Positions 41,990-50,395 of a DNA stretch of 64,000 nucleotides are shown here, piece by piece. Source of the DNA: Candidatus Saccharibacteria bacterium UBA2951 (GTDB taxonomy: Bacteria; Patescibacteriota; Saccharimonadia; Saccharimonadales; Saccharimonadaceae); the NCBI GenBank assembly GCA_002348615.1, contig DEBR01000002.1, positions 121,441 to 185,440 of the forward strand, given 5' to 3'. Position 1 is the first letter of the stretch, and each line of letters opens with the position of its first letter. The translations under genes were made by a program, and so were the position numbers. The notes below the pieces were generated by a model. The model was not told where the DNA came from. It did not search any database and saw only the letters and a program-made list of their open reading frames with translations.

Positions 41990-42465
41990 CTAGAATAACC
42001 TCCGATGTAGACAGCAAGCAGAACAATAAATACAGCCATCCCCACTACGAATAGAAAAATACTAACAAAATTCATGACTTTCGTTACTTTTCCATATTTC
42101 ACTTTATCCAGATTTTTACTCAAGGGAGTGTTTATAGATTTTTTAAAGTTTGCTGATATGATTTTTTGTGCATCAATCAACATGACTCGCGAAAAGTAAT
42201 ATCCCACTATTACACTAACTACCACACCAATAAATAGCGCTAGCGTTATAAATGATAACCAGCCGTATATGTTAAATACCTTATCGTTCAGCGCGGCAAG
42301 GGCGGCCAACGCAGCAATTGAAAATGTCATAAGTGCACGATCCATCTCGAACGTTACTTGAGCAAGTAGTTCCTGGTTACGTAGATAACTGGAGCGATAT
42401 TCGTTTACACGCTCGTTGATCACAAACTTTGTGACGCTACTTAGCACTCCAAGCAAGCCCTTCAC
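41986..42465 (-). CDS. Three-helix membrane protein inside the restriction operon
   Basis: 159 aa. An amphipathic N-terminus with NEYRSSYLRNQELL is followed by hydrophobic helices at about residues 45-60, 67-92 and 128-155, with a basic loop between the second and third. The layout recalls small membrane effectors of defence systems (SLATT-like proteins have two such helices), but no motif proves it. A GTG start with GGAGG nine bases upstream begins two bases after the hsdM stop, so it is an operon member. Confidence 0.68.
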   Translation of the reverse strand: MKGLLGVLSSVTKFVINERVNEYRSSYLRNQELLAQVTFEMDRALMTFSIAALAALAALNDKVFNIYGWLSFITLALFIGVVVSVIVGYYFSRVMLIDAQKIISANFKKSINTPLSKNLDKVKYGKVTKVMNFVSIFLFVVGMAVFIVLLAVYIGGYSR

Positions 42466-42467
42466 TT

Positions 42468-43958
42468 TTATGTTTCCTCCGGTAGCTGTAATTTCGAAAG
42501 ATTTTCTTTGATTTTAGCTTCTAGCTCATGGCTCTTTTCAAATTGCTTATCAAGCTCAGCCTTAAGTCGCTCTATTTTTTCAGCAAAAACTTCGTCGTCG
42601 TCTTCTACCGCTTCGCTACCAACGTAGCGTCCAGGCGTTAATACACAGTCGTGCTCTTTGATCTCGTCTAGCGTGGCGACTTTTGTAAAGCCAGGTACGT
42701 CTACATATTCGCCATTTTGAGTTTTGAAATTATGGTAGACACTAGCAACGCTTGCAATGTCTTTGGCCGAGAATTCACGATTACGACGCGTTACCATTTT
42801 GCCTAGGTTTCGGCCATCTATGAACAATGTCTTGCCCGTACGGTTTGATCGGTCACGGTGAATAAACCACAAGCATGCAGGAATTCCAGTATTAAAGAAT
42901 AGCTGGCTTGGGAGTGTAACAATACAGTCCACTAAATCAGCTTCGAGCAGTTTTTTACGGATCTCGCCTTCACCTGAGCTTTGGCTACTCATACTACCGT
43001 TTGCCAATACAAACCCGGCCGTACCTTTTGGCGAAAGGTGATGAATCATGTGTTGCACCCACGCAAAGTTAGCATTGCCTTTTGGCGGTACACCATACTT
43101 CCACCGAATGTCATCTTGCAGCAGTTCTTGGCCCCAATCGCTAATATTGAATGGTGGATTTGCAATAATGTAATCGGCTTTAAGGTCTGGGAATTTGTCT
43201 TCGTGGAACGTATCACCGCGGCGAAGGTCGGCATCGATGCCGCGAATCGCCATGTTCATTTTGCCAAGCCGCCAAGTAGTTTCGTTAAGTTCTTGGCCAT
43301 AAATGGCGATGTCGCCTAAGCGTCCAGAATGTTCTTCAACAAACTTTTCGCTCCAGACAAACATGCCGCCGCTACCGCATGCAGGGTCGTATATACGGCC
43401 GTTATATGGTTCAAGCATTTCAACGAGCAACTTAACGATTGAACGTGGAGTATAGAACTCACCACCATGCTTACCTTCGCTATCGGCAAACATCCCCATA
43501 AAGTATTCGTAAACTTGACCAAGTAAGTCTTTCGCGTTGTCGGACTTAAACGTGGTGTTTGTAAATAGGTCGATCAGTTCACCCAAGCGTCGCTTATCTA
43601 GTGCTTCGCGAGCGTAGTTTTTTGGCAGAACGCCCTTAAGCGATGGATTGTCACGTTCGATGGCATCCATGGCGTTGTCGATTAATACACCAATGGTCGG
43701 CTGCTTGGCATTTTTCGATAGGTATTCCCAACGCGCTTCGGGTGGAATCCAAAATACATTATCAGCTGCGTAATAGTCGCGGTCTTCAGGGTCGTAATTT
43801 TCAGATTCTGCTTTTTTGTACTGAACTTCAAAAGCGTCGGATACATACTTTAGAAAAATGAGTCCTAATACGACGTATTTGTAGTCGGACGAGCTAATAT
43901 TGCCTCGAAGTTTGTCGGCCGCCTGCCACAGTTTTGCTTCAATCTGCTGAATATCCAT
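42468..43958 (-). CDS. hsdM: Type I restriction-modification methyltransferase subunit
   Basis: 496 aa N6-adenine methyltransferase. An N-terminal HsdM_N helical domain ([20 protein letters not shown]) is followed by the SAM motif [13 protein letters not shown] and the catalytic NPPF ([15 protein letters not shown]). It methylates host DNA and forms the core with HsdS. It starts 32 nt after the HEPN-like/CBS gene. The frame is complete and all key motifs are present. Confidence 0.96.
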   Translation of the reverse strand: MDIQQIEAKLWQAADKLRGNISSSDYKYVVLGLIFLKYVSDAFEVQYKKAESENYDPEDRDYYAADNVFWIPPEARWEYLSKNAKQPTIGVLIDNAMDAIERDNPSLKGVLPKNYAREALDKRRLGELIDLFTNTTFKSDNAKDLLGQVYEYFMGMFADSEGKHGGEFYTPRSIVKLLVEMLEPYNGRIYDPACGSGGMFVWSEKFVEEHSGRLGDIAIYGQELNETTWRLGKMNMAIRGIDADLRRGDTFHEDKFPDLKADYIIANPPFNISDWGQELLQDDIRWKYGVPPKGNANFAWVQHMIHHLSPKGTAGFVLANGSMSSQSSGEGEIRKKLLEADLVDCIVTLPSQLFFNTGIPACLWFIHRDRSNRTGKTLFIDGRNLGKMVTRRNREFSAKDIASVASVYHNFKTQNGEYVDVPGFTKVATLDEIKEHDCVLTPGRYVGSEAVEDDDEVFAEKIERLKAELDKQFEKSHELEAKIKENLSKLQLPEET

Positions 43959-43990
43959 GAAGTCAGTATACGCTGGCTACCTCTGTTTTT

Positions 43991-44710
43991 CTAGCTCAAC
44001 TTATAAAGGTCCCACGGTGTTATGATTCCTGTGATTTTTTCATCTCGCTGTCCATTTTTGGTTATCAGTACACAATCAAGACGGCGCTGTTGCTCTGTAC
44101 TCTTTTGAAATATAGATGGTATTTCGTGAGCTGGGTCGTCTTCTTTTACGAATTGGAAGCGAACTACAGGATTGTTTAGATACCGTCTATTTACATCGCT
44201 CATGTGCTCTTTTTCGAAATATGGGCTGCTCTGCCTGGCATTAAGCTCGTAATTAACCCATTGAAAAAATGAATTGTATGCAAATACTCCAATCATCTTG
44301 TCGCCATCCCAAACCGGTACATGCGTATACTCGTTTTTAGTCATTTCACTCACGACATTACGCGTAAGATCATCTACCGAGGCTTCAAAAATACCAAATT
44401 TTGCATTCGGGCCGAAAACGTCGAGTGTAGTTGGTGGGTACTTAATAGTTTCCAGAATCGTTTGCAGCGAAGACACTGCTTCATTTGTAAGTGCAGCCAA
44501 ATATTTGCCACGCTGCATGTGGGAGTAAACGTTTCGAAGAGCGTATAGGTCAAGGATTTCGCCCATCCTACTTTTTACAAAGCTGTTTCGCTGAGCGAAT
44601 ATCGTCAATGCATCTCGAAATACTGCTTTATTGTCACCCCTTTCGTTAATAATGTCTTCCAACTTTTGAAATGCGTCCAAAAATTTATGAATTTTGTTTT
44701 CTTCATTCAT
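43991..44710 (-). CDS. HEPN-like domain fused to a CBS pair
   Basis: 239 aa. Residues 1-75 form a helical domain ending in ALRNVYSHMQRGKY; R59-N-V-Y-S-H64 fits the RNxxxH catalytic motif of HEPN RNases. Two CBS domains follow (about 78-150 and 170-239: EYTHVPVWDGDKMIGVFAY, then CVLITKNGQRDEKITGIIT), which normally bind adenine nucleotides. The fusion suggests a nucleotide-gated RNase. The ATG at 44710 overlaps the radC stop by eight bases, with GGGAG eight bases upstream. Assigning HEPN from one short motif is tentative. Confidence 0.6.
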   Translation of the reverse strand: MNEENKIHKFLDAFQKLEDIINERGDNKAVFRDALTIFAQRNSFVKSRMGEILDLYALRNVYSHMQRGKYLAALTNEAVSSLQTILETIKYPPTTLDVFGPNAKFGIFEASVDDLTRNVVSEMTKNEYTHVPVWDGDKMIGVFAYNSFFQWVNYELNARQSSPYFEKEHMSDVNRRYLNNPVVRFQFVKEDDPAHEIPSIFQKSTEQQRRLDCVLITKNGQRDEKITGIITPWDLYKLS

Positions 44711-45365
44711 AGTCATCTCTCCCTGCATTAATAATTGCGAAAACAGTTTTAGTCACAATAATATGATCAAGCAATGTAATGCCAAGAAGTTTTCCGGCGT
44801 CCATTAATCGCCTTGTTACTTCAGTGTCAGCATTAGATGGATCAAGTGATGAGCTAGGGTGGTTATGAGCGATAATAACTGAAGCGGCACGGTCAGTTAT
44901 AGCATCTGCGAAAACTTCACGTGGATGAACCAGTGAGGATGTGAGCGTTCCGATTGAAATAGTTCGTTTGGCAATTAAGCGATTCGCGCCGTCAAGCGTT
45001 ATGCACACGAAATATTCCTGTTTTTTATCGCGAATGTTCGCAAGCTGTTCGACTGCTTTTTCTGGCGAGTCGATCACAGGACGATCAGGCTCCAAGATGT
45101 AGAGTTTTGAAAGTTCGAAGCTGGCTAAAAGTTCTGTCACTTTTGCAGGACCAAGCCCTTTGACTTGTTGTAAAGCGTCTGCCGTAAGCGTACGGTCATG
45201 CTGTAATATTTTATGTACATTTTTCGCGATAGCCGTAACATCAACTTGAGCGTTCCCGCTGCCGATTAATGCTTGAAGCAACTCAAGATCCGAAAGTGCC
45301 GCAGGTCCCTTTGCTATAAGTTTTTCGCGCGGACGATTATCTTTACGCTTATCCGACATTTTCAT
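44703..45365 (-). CDS. radC: RadC-family JAB/MPN protein
   Basis: 220 aa. An N-terminal helix-hairpin-helix (LQQVKGLGPAKVTEL, about residues 65-80) precedes a JAB/MPN metalloprotease-type domain with the metal motif HNHP (167-170) and D180 downstream. RadC has no proven repair role and is frequently found in defence and mobile loci. It is the first gene of this operon: TAGAAT lies six bases before the ATG, so the whole eight-gene mRNA is probably leaderless at its 5' end. Confidence 0.93.
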   Translation of the reverse strand: MKMSDKRKDNRPREKLIAKGPAALSDLELLQALIGSGNAQVDVTAIAKNVHKILQHDRTLTADALQQVKGLGPAKVTELLASFELSKLYILEPDRPVIDSPEKAVEQLANIRDKKQEYFVCITLDGANRLIAKRTISIGTLTSSLVHPREVFADAITDRAASVIIAHNHPSSSLDPSNADTEVTRRLMDAGKLLGITLLDHIIVTKTVFAIINAGRDDYE

Positions 45366-45490
45366 GCTTATATTCTACACCGTGAAAACCTTTCCGTTAT
45401 AAATCCCGCAACACATTTTTGCCTCAGTTAATACAAAAAAGTGGCCGTGAAAACTTGGTATCATGCCGCTCGTGTTATATGCTCGTACTT

Positions 45491-45575
45491 GTGTCTCTGG
45501 AGCCTATGACGGCACTAGACGACACGAATCGCACCAGTTAAACACAAACATCCGATACTTATTAATCGGTGCGAT
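45491..45575 (+). promoter_or_regulatory. Structured 5' leader of the LysM-CHAP gene
   Basis: The 220-nt gap before the gene holds several potential stems: GTGTC (45491-45495) with GACAC (45521-45525) enclosing GCC/GGC; ATCGCACC (45528-45535) with GGTGCGAT (45568-45575), a perfect 8-bp pair; and a competing CCGAT (45552-45556) with ATCGG (45565-45569). The second and third exclude each other. The SD GGAGAG follows at 45579. I tested it by eye against the c-di-AMP (ydaO) consensus and it does not fit. Confidence 0.4.
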
Positions 45576-45587
45576 ACAGGAGAGAAA

Positions 45588-46307
45588 ATGCAATCTAAAA
45601 TCGGTCTTATGACGCTTGGCGTCATTACTCCGTTAGTGCTTTTGAACGGTACTACCGTGCAAGCAAAAAGTGAAACAACAGATACGAAAACGGCTTCGAG
45701 CAAGTCGAAGCCAGCAGAAAAGGCACCTGAAAAACCAGCCCCCGTGTACGTAGACGTACAGTTAGGCGACACGCTAAGCGCGATCGCCGACCGCTACCAA
45801 ACGTCGTATGTGCGCATATTTGACGCGAATGAACAAATCGCGAACCCGGACGTGATTGACGTTGGGCAACGGTTCCGTATTCCGGACCCGAGCGAACAGC
45901 TACCCGACCGCGTGCTGCCAGCCGCCCCTGAAGTGCAGGCAGCCGTGCAGAGCGCCGTGTCGTCCAGCCCGGTACAGGCACGCCTTTCGCAGAGCGCCCG
46001 CGGGTCGAGTGCCGGTAACACCTACGGCTACGGCTGGTGTACCTGGTACGCCAAGCAAATGCGCCCTGACCTTCCAAACAATTTAGGTAACGGCGGCCAA
46101 TGGGTCGCGAACGCCCGTGCCCAGGGCATTCCGACCGGAGCGGTCCCACGCGCCGGCGCGATTGCCGAACAAAGCGGCCACGTTGCGTACGTGGAAGCCG
46201 TGAACGGTGACCAAGTGACCGTCAGCGAAATGGGTTACAACTACCAGCCTGGCACGGTGACGCGACGTACCGTAAGCGCCAGTACTTTTTGGGGCTACAT
46301 CTACTAG
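45588..46307 (+). CDS. Secreted LysM-CHAP cell-wall hydrolase
   Basis: 239 aa. Signal peptide (about residues 1-26), a Lys/Pro/Ala linker, a LysM peptidoglycan-binding repeat (VQLGDTLSAIADRYQTSYVRIFDANEQI, about 58-105) and a C-terminal CHAP amidase domain (about 145-239) with the catalytic Cys in YGYGWCTWYAK and His in SGHVAYVE. It should cleave peptide cross-links in the bacterium's own wall, or a host's wall if the cell is an epibiont. Normal SD (GGAGAG), structured leader, and terminator downstream. Confidence 0.92.
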   Translation: MQSKIGLMTLGVITPLVLLNGTTVQAKSETTDTKTASSKSKPAEKAPEKPAPVYVDVQLGDTLSAIADRYQTSYVRIFDANEQIANPDVIDVGQRFRIPDPSEQLPDRVLPAAPEVQAAVQSAVSSSPVQARLSQSARGSSAGNTYGYGWCTWYAKQMRPDLPNNLGNGGQWVANARAQGIPTGAVPRAGAIAEQSGHVAYVEAVNGDQVTVSEMGYNYQPGTVTRRTVSASTFWGYIY

Positions 46308-46330
46308 TCCTTGCACCTAGAAAACATATT

Positions 46331-46358
46331 GAACGCCGGCCCTACCCCGCCGGCGTTC
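46331..46358. terminator. Bidirectional intrinsic terminator
   Basis: GAACGCCGGC/GCCGGCGTTC, a perfect 10-bp stem with an 8-nt loop between the convergent CHAP and Nudix genes. Confidence 0.8.
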
Positions 46359-46368
46359 TTAGTGCTTA

Positions 46369-46806
46369 TTATAGATAGTTAAGAATCGTCATCTCATCAC
46401 GAGCTATTAGCTCGTCAAAGTCGAAATCTTGCAGGAATTCTGGCAATATCTTTTGCTTGCTTGTATCGATAAACCCGTTCTCGGCCACTTCAATCGCGCC
46501 GTGGGACGTAACGTTATGATCGATATTTATATAGTCGTCTGCATTCTTAATATGGAAGAAGAACTCCAGATATTCGCGCTTTTCGTCCTTGTATTGTTGA
46601 ATAAGTAAAAGCTTGCCGATGACCGGCGCGACGCCAGTTTCTTCAATCATCTCGCGCATGAGACCATCATGCAATGATTCCCCGTCCTCTAACCCGCCGC
46701 CTGGGGTACACCAATAGTCGCGCGCTCCCCCGTCGCGTGTGTTGAGACGCTGGGCGAACAACTTACCGTCTTTGATAATGATTCCACGTACTGCGATTCT
46801 TCGCAC
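46369..46806 (-). CDS. NUDIX hydrolase
   Basis: 145 aa. The full Nudix box is present at residues 37-59 (G-x5-E-x7-REMIEETGV), preceded by WCTPGG. It hydrolyses a nucleoside diphosphate linked to another group; the exact substrate is not predictable, though 8-oxo-dGTP or NDP-sugars are common. A GTG start at 46806 with AAAGGCGG five bases upstream is preferred over an upstream GTG at 46860 that adds 18 residues not typical of the family. Confidence 0.88.
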   Translation of the reverse strand: MRRIAVRGIIIKDGKLFAQRLNTRDGGARDYWCTPGGGLEDGESLHDGLMREMIEETGVAPVIGKLLLIQQYKDEKREYLEFFFHIKNADDYINIDHNVTSHGAIEVAENGFIDTSKQKILPEFLQDFDFDELIARDEMTILNYL

Positions 46807-47008
46807 AATACCGCCTTTCGTTGCATTTTGTTTAAAGATTTTGTGTGATTGGTCCGGCACGTCCGGATGTCAACACATAGAGGATTCGAACCGAATCATA
46901 GTGAATTCAGTATATCAAACTGGTCTCGCGACAAAAAAGCTTAGGCCGCTACTCTGTCGCCTTGCATCATGCTACCATTGACTTATAGCCGGAAGATATG
47001 GGAATACG

Positions 47009-48559
47009 ATGTTTGCTCAAGTAAAACGGCATTGGCGCGGGCTTTATTCGTTTGCCCAAAGCTTTGTCGCCAGGTCATTTAAGAATGAGCTAAAGCCTAC
47101 CCGTCTGTTCCAAAAACTTTTGCCAACGCTCGTTATTATTACCCTTACCGAAATAATCTTCAGAAACACCGGTAGTGGCTACAGCGTAATCATTATTGTG
47201 CTGCTTAGTATTATGTTGTATTCGGCGTACCAGTTCGGGGCACTGGTAGGCGTAATTAGCGCATTGTTAGTTGTTCTGTACAACTTTTACCTGATTGCTG
47301 CCACACTACATATCGCGTTGGTGTCTGAGCAAACTCTCGAAAGCGGCATTGTCATTGCCGTAGTATTCCCTATGTTGGCGCTACTGATCGGTGTACTGAA
47401 GGAACGTAACGACATACTGCTTGAACGTGAGCAAGCGGCACGCGTGCGAGTCGAAGACAGCGCCGAACGCTTACGATTCATGTCGGAGTCCATGCCGCAG
47501 AAAATCTTTACCATGCTGCCAAACGGCAAGAACGATTACATGAACCCCCAATGGAAAGAATATATAGGTGATATGCAGAACCCCGACTGGGCAAAAGTCG
47601 TACACCCACAGGACTACAAGGAGAATATGGAAGCCTGGAAGCATTCACTTGAAACCGGGGAGTCGTTCCAGTTTGAACACCGCCTGCGCCGGACTGACGG
47701 CCAATACGTATGGCACCTGACCCGCGCGACCGCCATGCGCGACAAAAAAGGTAAGATTACGTTATGGATAGGTTCGAGCACCGACATTGAAAGCGTGCGA
47801 AAGGCCAAACGACTTGAAGCCAACACCGCCCGGCTTATAAAACAGCGCGCACAGCTGATGGAACTGAACAAGGCCAAGGACGAATTTATATCACTGGCGT
47901 CGCACCAGTTGCGCACGCCGGCTACCAGCGTGAAGCAATATATAAATATGATTTTGGACGGCTATGGTGGTAAGGTGTCGCCAAAAGTGAAAAAGCTATT
48001 ACAGACCGCCAATGCCAGTAACGAACGGCAATTGTCGGTCATTAACGACCTGCTACAGGTGGCACAAGTCGACGCCGGCAAAGTAGTACTGCGTAAAGAA
48101 CCGGTAAACATAGACGACTTACTGGCAAGTATTATTCGTGACGACACATCGACATTCAATGACCGAGGGCAAAAAGCCAAATACGTACACCGTCGCCGAA
48201 AAGTCACTGTGAGTGCCGACCCGACCAAGCTTCGCATGGCGATTGAGAACGTGATAGATAACGCCAGCAAGTACTCCCCGCCCGACACCACCGTGACAGT
48301 GCGACTGACCGCCATAAGTGGCAAAGTGCGCATAAGTATAAAGGACGAAGGCGTAGGGATTCCTAAGGCTGATTTAAAAAAGATATTCGACAAATTCACG
48401 CGTATTGATAACCCGCTGTCGAACGTGGTTGGCGGCAACGGACTTGGACTCTACTGGGTAAAGAAAGTGATTGAGCTGCACGGGGGCGACATTTCGGCCA
48501 CTTCGGTGCTTGGCAAAGGTTCGACATTTACCATTACCCTGCCGTCGGTAGGTAAATAG
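47009..48559 (+). CDS. PAS-containing membrane sensor histidine kinase
   Basis: 516 aa. The N-terminal membrane region (helices at about residues 38-135, resembling a DUF4118-like KdpD sensor) is followed by a PAS/PAC domain (about 155-265), a HisKA helix pair with phospho-acceptor H299 in ASHQLRTPATS, and an HATPase domain with N-box ENVIDNASKYS, G1 DEGVGIP and G2 GGNGLGLYW. The kinase is complete, but no response regulator is adjacent; instead a winged-helix/Nudix-like gene follows after two bases. The signal is unknown. Confidence 0.92.
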   Translation: MFAQVKRHWRGLYSFAQSFVARSFKNELKPTRLFQKLLPTLVIITLTEIIFRNTGSGYSVIIIVLLSIMLYSAYQFGALVGVISALLVVLYNFYLIAATLHIALVSEQTLESGIVIAVVFPMLALLIGVLKERNDILLEREQAARVRVEDSAERLRFMSESMPQKIFTMLPNGKNDYMNPQWKEYIGDMQNPDWAKVVHPQDYKENMEAWKHSLETGESFQFEHRLRRTDGQYVWHLTRATAMRDKKGKITLWIGSSTDIESVRKAKRLEANTARLIKQRAQLMELNKAKDEFISLASHQLRTPATSVKQYINMILDGYGGKVSPKVKKLLQTANASNERQLSVINDLLQVAQVDAGKVVLRKEPVNIDDLLASIIRDDTSTFNDRGQKAKYVHRRRKVTVSADPTKLRMAIENVIDNASKYSPPDTTVTVRLTAISGKVRISIKDEGVGIPKADLKKIFDKFTRIDNPLSNVVGGNGLGLYWVKKVIELHGGDISATSVLGKGSTFTITLPSVGK

Positions 48560-48561
48560 TC

Positions 48562-49230
48562 ATGTTAGACCACCATATTCAAAAATCAATCGTGTACGAC
48601 CTGGCCTTCGCTGAAAGCCTGCGCTTTAGCGATTTAAAACCTGATGACATGGAAAACAAGGCCTTCACCTACCACCTAAAGAAGGTCATGAAGGCCGGCT
48701 TGGTTGAAAAGCAGGACGACGGCCGCTACACCCTGACCATGAAAGGTCGCCGGGTCGGAAAAGGCGCCTTAAAAAAAGAGAGCCGGTTGCTCGACCGGGC
48801 GTATTCGATCCTTCTGCTCGCAGTCAGAAACATCGAAACCGACGAGTGGCTACTCTATAAACGCCAAACCCAGCCCCTGCTTGGTCTTGTCGGGTTTATG
48901 CAGGCCCAGCCGGTCGCCGAAACCGACGCACGCAGTACGGCCCAAAAGACGTGTTTCGAGCAGACTAGAATCCAGGCCGAATTCGCAGTTCAGGGCCATG
49001 GGTATTTTAGGGTGTACCGGAAAGGCGAGCTTGAAAGCTTCATTCATTTCACGCTCCTTATTGGTCAGAATCCACAGGGCGAACTGCCTGAAACAGCGGA
49101 ATCGGCCGGTTACTTTTGGCAACGAACGCCGAACTTCGCGCACCCTGATATGCTACCGAACATGCAAACACTTCACAAAATGTGCTTAGATTCACCTGGT
49201 TCTTTCGTTGAAGCGACGTTTGATTTGTAG
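48562..49230 (+). CDS. Winged-helix protein with Nudix-like domain, paired with the kinase
   Basis: 222 aa. Residues 1-75 look like a winged helix (LRFSDLKPDDMENKAFTYHLKKVMKAGLVEKQDDGRYTLTMKGRRVG). Residues 80-215 follow the Nudix fold order (SILLLAVRNIETDEWLLYKRQTQPLLGLVGFM), but the catalytic box is lost: no G-x5-E-x7-REUxEE can be found. It may bind a nucleotide-sugar or ADP-ribose as a ligand-sensing regulator, with domain order opposite to NrtR. It starts two bases after the kinase stop, so it is probably that kinase's output or modulator. Confidence 0.66.
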   Translation: MLDHHIQKSIVYDLAFAESLRFSDLKPDDMENKAFTYHLKKVMKAGLVEKQDDGRYTLTMKGRRVGKGALKKESRLLDRAYSILLLAVRNIETDEWLLYKRQTQPLLGLVGFMQAQPVAETDARSTAQKTCFEQTRIQAEFAVQGHGYFRVYRKGELESFIHFTLLIGQNPQGELPETAESAGYFWQRTPNFAHPDMLPNMQTLHKMCLDSPGSFVEATFDL

Positions 49231-49231
49231 T

Positions 49232-49276
49232 GTTCATAGTTTGTCCTTTCGTTACTTGCTATACATAACTATGAAC
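49232..49276. repeat. Perfect 10-bp inverted repeat in an intergenic gap
   Basis: GTTCATAGTT (49232-49241) and AACTATGAAC (49267-49276) flank a 25-nt spacer just after the winged-helix/Nudix-like gene. It could be an operator or a weak terminator; there is no adjacent U-run. The remaining bases up to 49360 hold nothing I recognise. Confidence 0.4.
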
Positions 49277-49360
49277 TTTGGCCGCGTAAGAAGCAGTGAA
49301 GACTTTTTCACCAAATGAAACAAGCCAGTTTAGACACATGGCTCAGGTGTTTGACCGGCA

Positions 49361-49660
49361 TCAGCTGGTCTTTTCGAGACGAACACGCTCGAGGCGCAGT
49401 TCTTCGGTGCGCTGGTTGACCCTGGCGGCTTCGAGAGCCGCTTCCTGCGCGGCCTGGTTGGCCTTAGCAGACGTGGCGTACTCACCGGCGGCCAACTTGG
49501 TGTAGATGTTGTCCTCGCTCTTGGTCGTGAGGTCGACCTTCTGAGTCGACGACCCGAACCAGTTGAATGTCTTGCTGAGGATGTAGATGTTCAGGTTGCC
49601 CATCATGATGATCGTCACGACGATCAGAACGCTCAGCAGTCCTTCGAGGTCTGATGACAC
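49361..49660 (-). CDS. Small GC-rich membrane protein with helical tail
   Basis: 99 aa, not recognised. One N-terminal membrane helix (about residues 6-28, GLLSVLIVVTIIMMGNLNIYIL) and a C-terminal Ala/Glu/Arg-rich helix likely to form a coiled coil. The GTG at 49660 has AAAGGAAG eight bases upstream. Its promoter and the divergent one for the next two genes are both close to consensus. Codons end mostly in C or G, unlike the surroundings. It looks like part of an acquired cassette. Confidence 0.62.
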   Translation of the reverse strand: MSSDLEGLLSVLIVVTIIMMGNLNIYILSKTFNWFGSSTQKVDLTTKSEDNIYTKLAAGEYATSAKANQAAQEAALEAARVNQRTEELRLERVRLEKTS

Positions 49661-49710
49661 TCGAACCACTTCCTTTCGGTAGATTCACTCACAGGTCAGT
49701 GAGCTTTGGT

Positions 49711-49739
49711 ACTATACGGCGAAACCATGACCACTGCAA
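49711..49739 (-). promoter_or_regulatory. Promoter of the 99-aa gene
   Basis: TTGCAG (49739-49734), 17 nt, TATAGT (49716-49711). The leader then contains a CTCAC/GTGAG hairpin (49687-49702). Confidence 0.6.
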
Positions 49740-49779
49740 GCATGACCGTGTTGGAATCAATCGCCGCACTCGTGTAATA

Positions 49780-49808
49780 TTGACAACTTTGCATAAATAG
49801 AATATAAT
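49780..49808 (+). promoter_or_regulatory. Perfect consensus promoter
   Basis: TTGACA (49780-49785), 17 nt, TATAAT (49803-49808): an exact sigma-70 consensus, driving the two small genes at 49895 and 50101. It points away from the promoter of the 99-aa gene. Confidence 0.85.
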
Positions 49809-49894
49809 AATAGTTAGGAAGGCGTGAAAGCGCCTTTTGTTCTTCCCTATGAGCGGTCAAATTGGCCGTCCCAAGACTTCGAGAGGAGAAAGCG

Positions 49895-50095
49895 ATGCCC
49901 ATGGACGGTTGTGGTACGCCTGCGAATCCGTTCGCCTGCGCCAACCTGCACCTGCCCTACTACGGAAGCGGCAAGGACGGTTGGCACGTGAACCTCGGAT
50001 GGTTGACCGACCACCCGATCGTGACCCTGCTGATCTTGGCGCTCGTGCTCACGATCGCGAAGTCGGTGGTCCAACACAAGATGGAAAGGATTTGA
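49895..50095 (+). CDS. Small GC-rich membrane protein, 66 aa
   Basis: Not recognised. A Cys- and Gly-rich N-terminal half (CGTPANPFACANLHLPYYG) is followed by one hydrophobic helix (about residues 40-58) and a short basic end. GAGAGGAG lies six bases before the ATG. C- and G-ending codons dominate (Leu CTG/CTC, Lys AAG), as in the next gene and in the XRE gene at 30227. The gene lies behind a perfect consensus promoter. Confidence 0.66.
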   Translation: MPMDGCGTPANPFACANLHLPYYGSGKDGWHVNLGWLTDHPIVTLLILALVLTIAKSVVQHKMERI

Positions 50096-50100
50096 CGGCG

Positions 50101-50373
50101 ATGCTGTCGATGGAAACCTGCAGAATGCCGGATGGCACCAAAGTCGTGTACGACCAGACGTGCGCCAGCATGGGCTTTCCCGAGTACCACTGGTACGACA
50201 ACGAGCCCTGGCGCACGATCGCCCAGGCCCTGGCCGACACCTGGCACGCGGTGGTGTTCCTGCTGAGTGACCCGGTTGCCTGGCTTATCACGGTGATGCT
50301 CACCGTCATCCTGTTCGGCTACATGAAGATCAGGAAAGCCATGGACAGCACACATGAAGCTGGCCCGGGCTAG
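50101..50373 (+). CDS. Small GC-rich membrane protein, 90 aa
   Basis: Not recognised. The N-terminal half is rich in aromatic residues with two Cys (ETCRMPDG and DQTCASMG), then one hydrophobic helix (about residues 54-75) and a short basic tail. It begins five bases after the preceding gene, with AAGGA ten bases upstream. Same GC-rich codon use. Both proteins have a Cys-containing region followed by a membrane helix, so they may interact or be distant paralogues. Confidence 0.66.
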   Translation: MLSMETCRMPDGTKVVYDQTCASMGFPEYHWYDNEPWRTIAQALADTWHAVVFLLSDPVAWLITVMLTVILFGYMKIRKAMDSTHEAGPG

Positions 50374-50395
50374 CCTGCGGCTTTAGGGGAAGAGA

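Noticed and set aside
36940..45365. Prophage or integrative element carrying the restriction operon
   Set aside because: No integrase, transposase, att-like direct repeats or phage structural genes are seen at either end, so mobility is not supported by the sequence.
45466..45587. c-di-AMP (ydaO/yuaA) riboswitch before the LysM-CHAP gene
   Set aside because: The gene class fits, but the conserved ydaO blocks are not present. Only generic stems are seen.
45464..45619. Upstream frame overlapping the LysM-CHAP start
   Set aside because: An ATG at 45464 opens a frame that overlaps the start of the hydrolase, but it has no SD, lies inside a possible -10 element and encodes an unremarkable peptide.
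49040..49290. Antisense frame starting inside the 49232-49276 inverted repeat
   Set aside because: A minus-strand ATG has AAAGGA upstream, but the frame runs antisense through a well-supported gene and its product looks non-protein-like.
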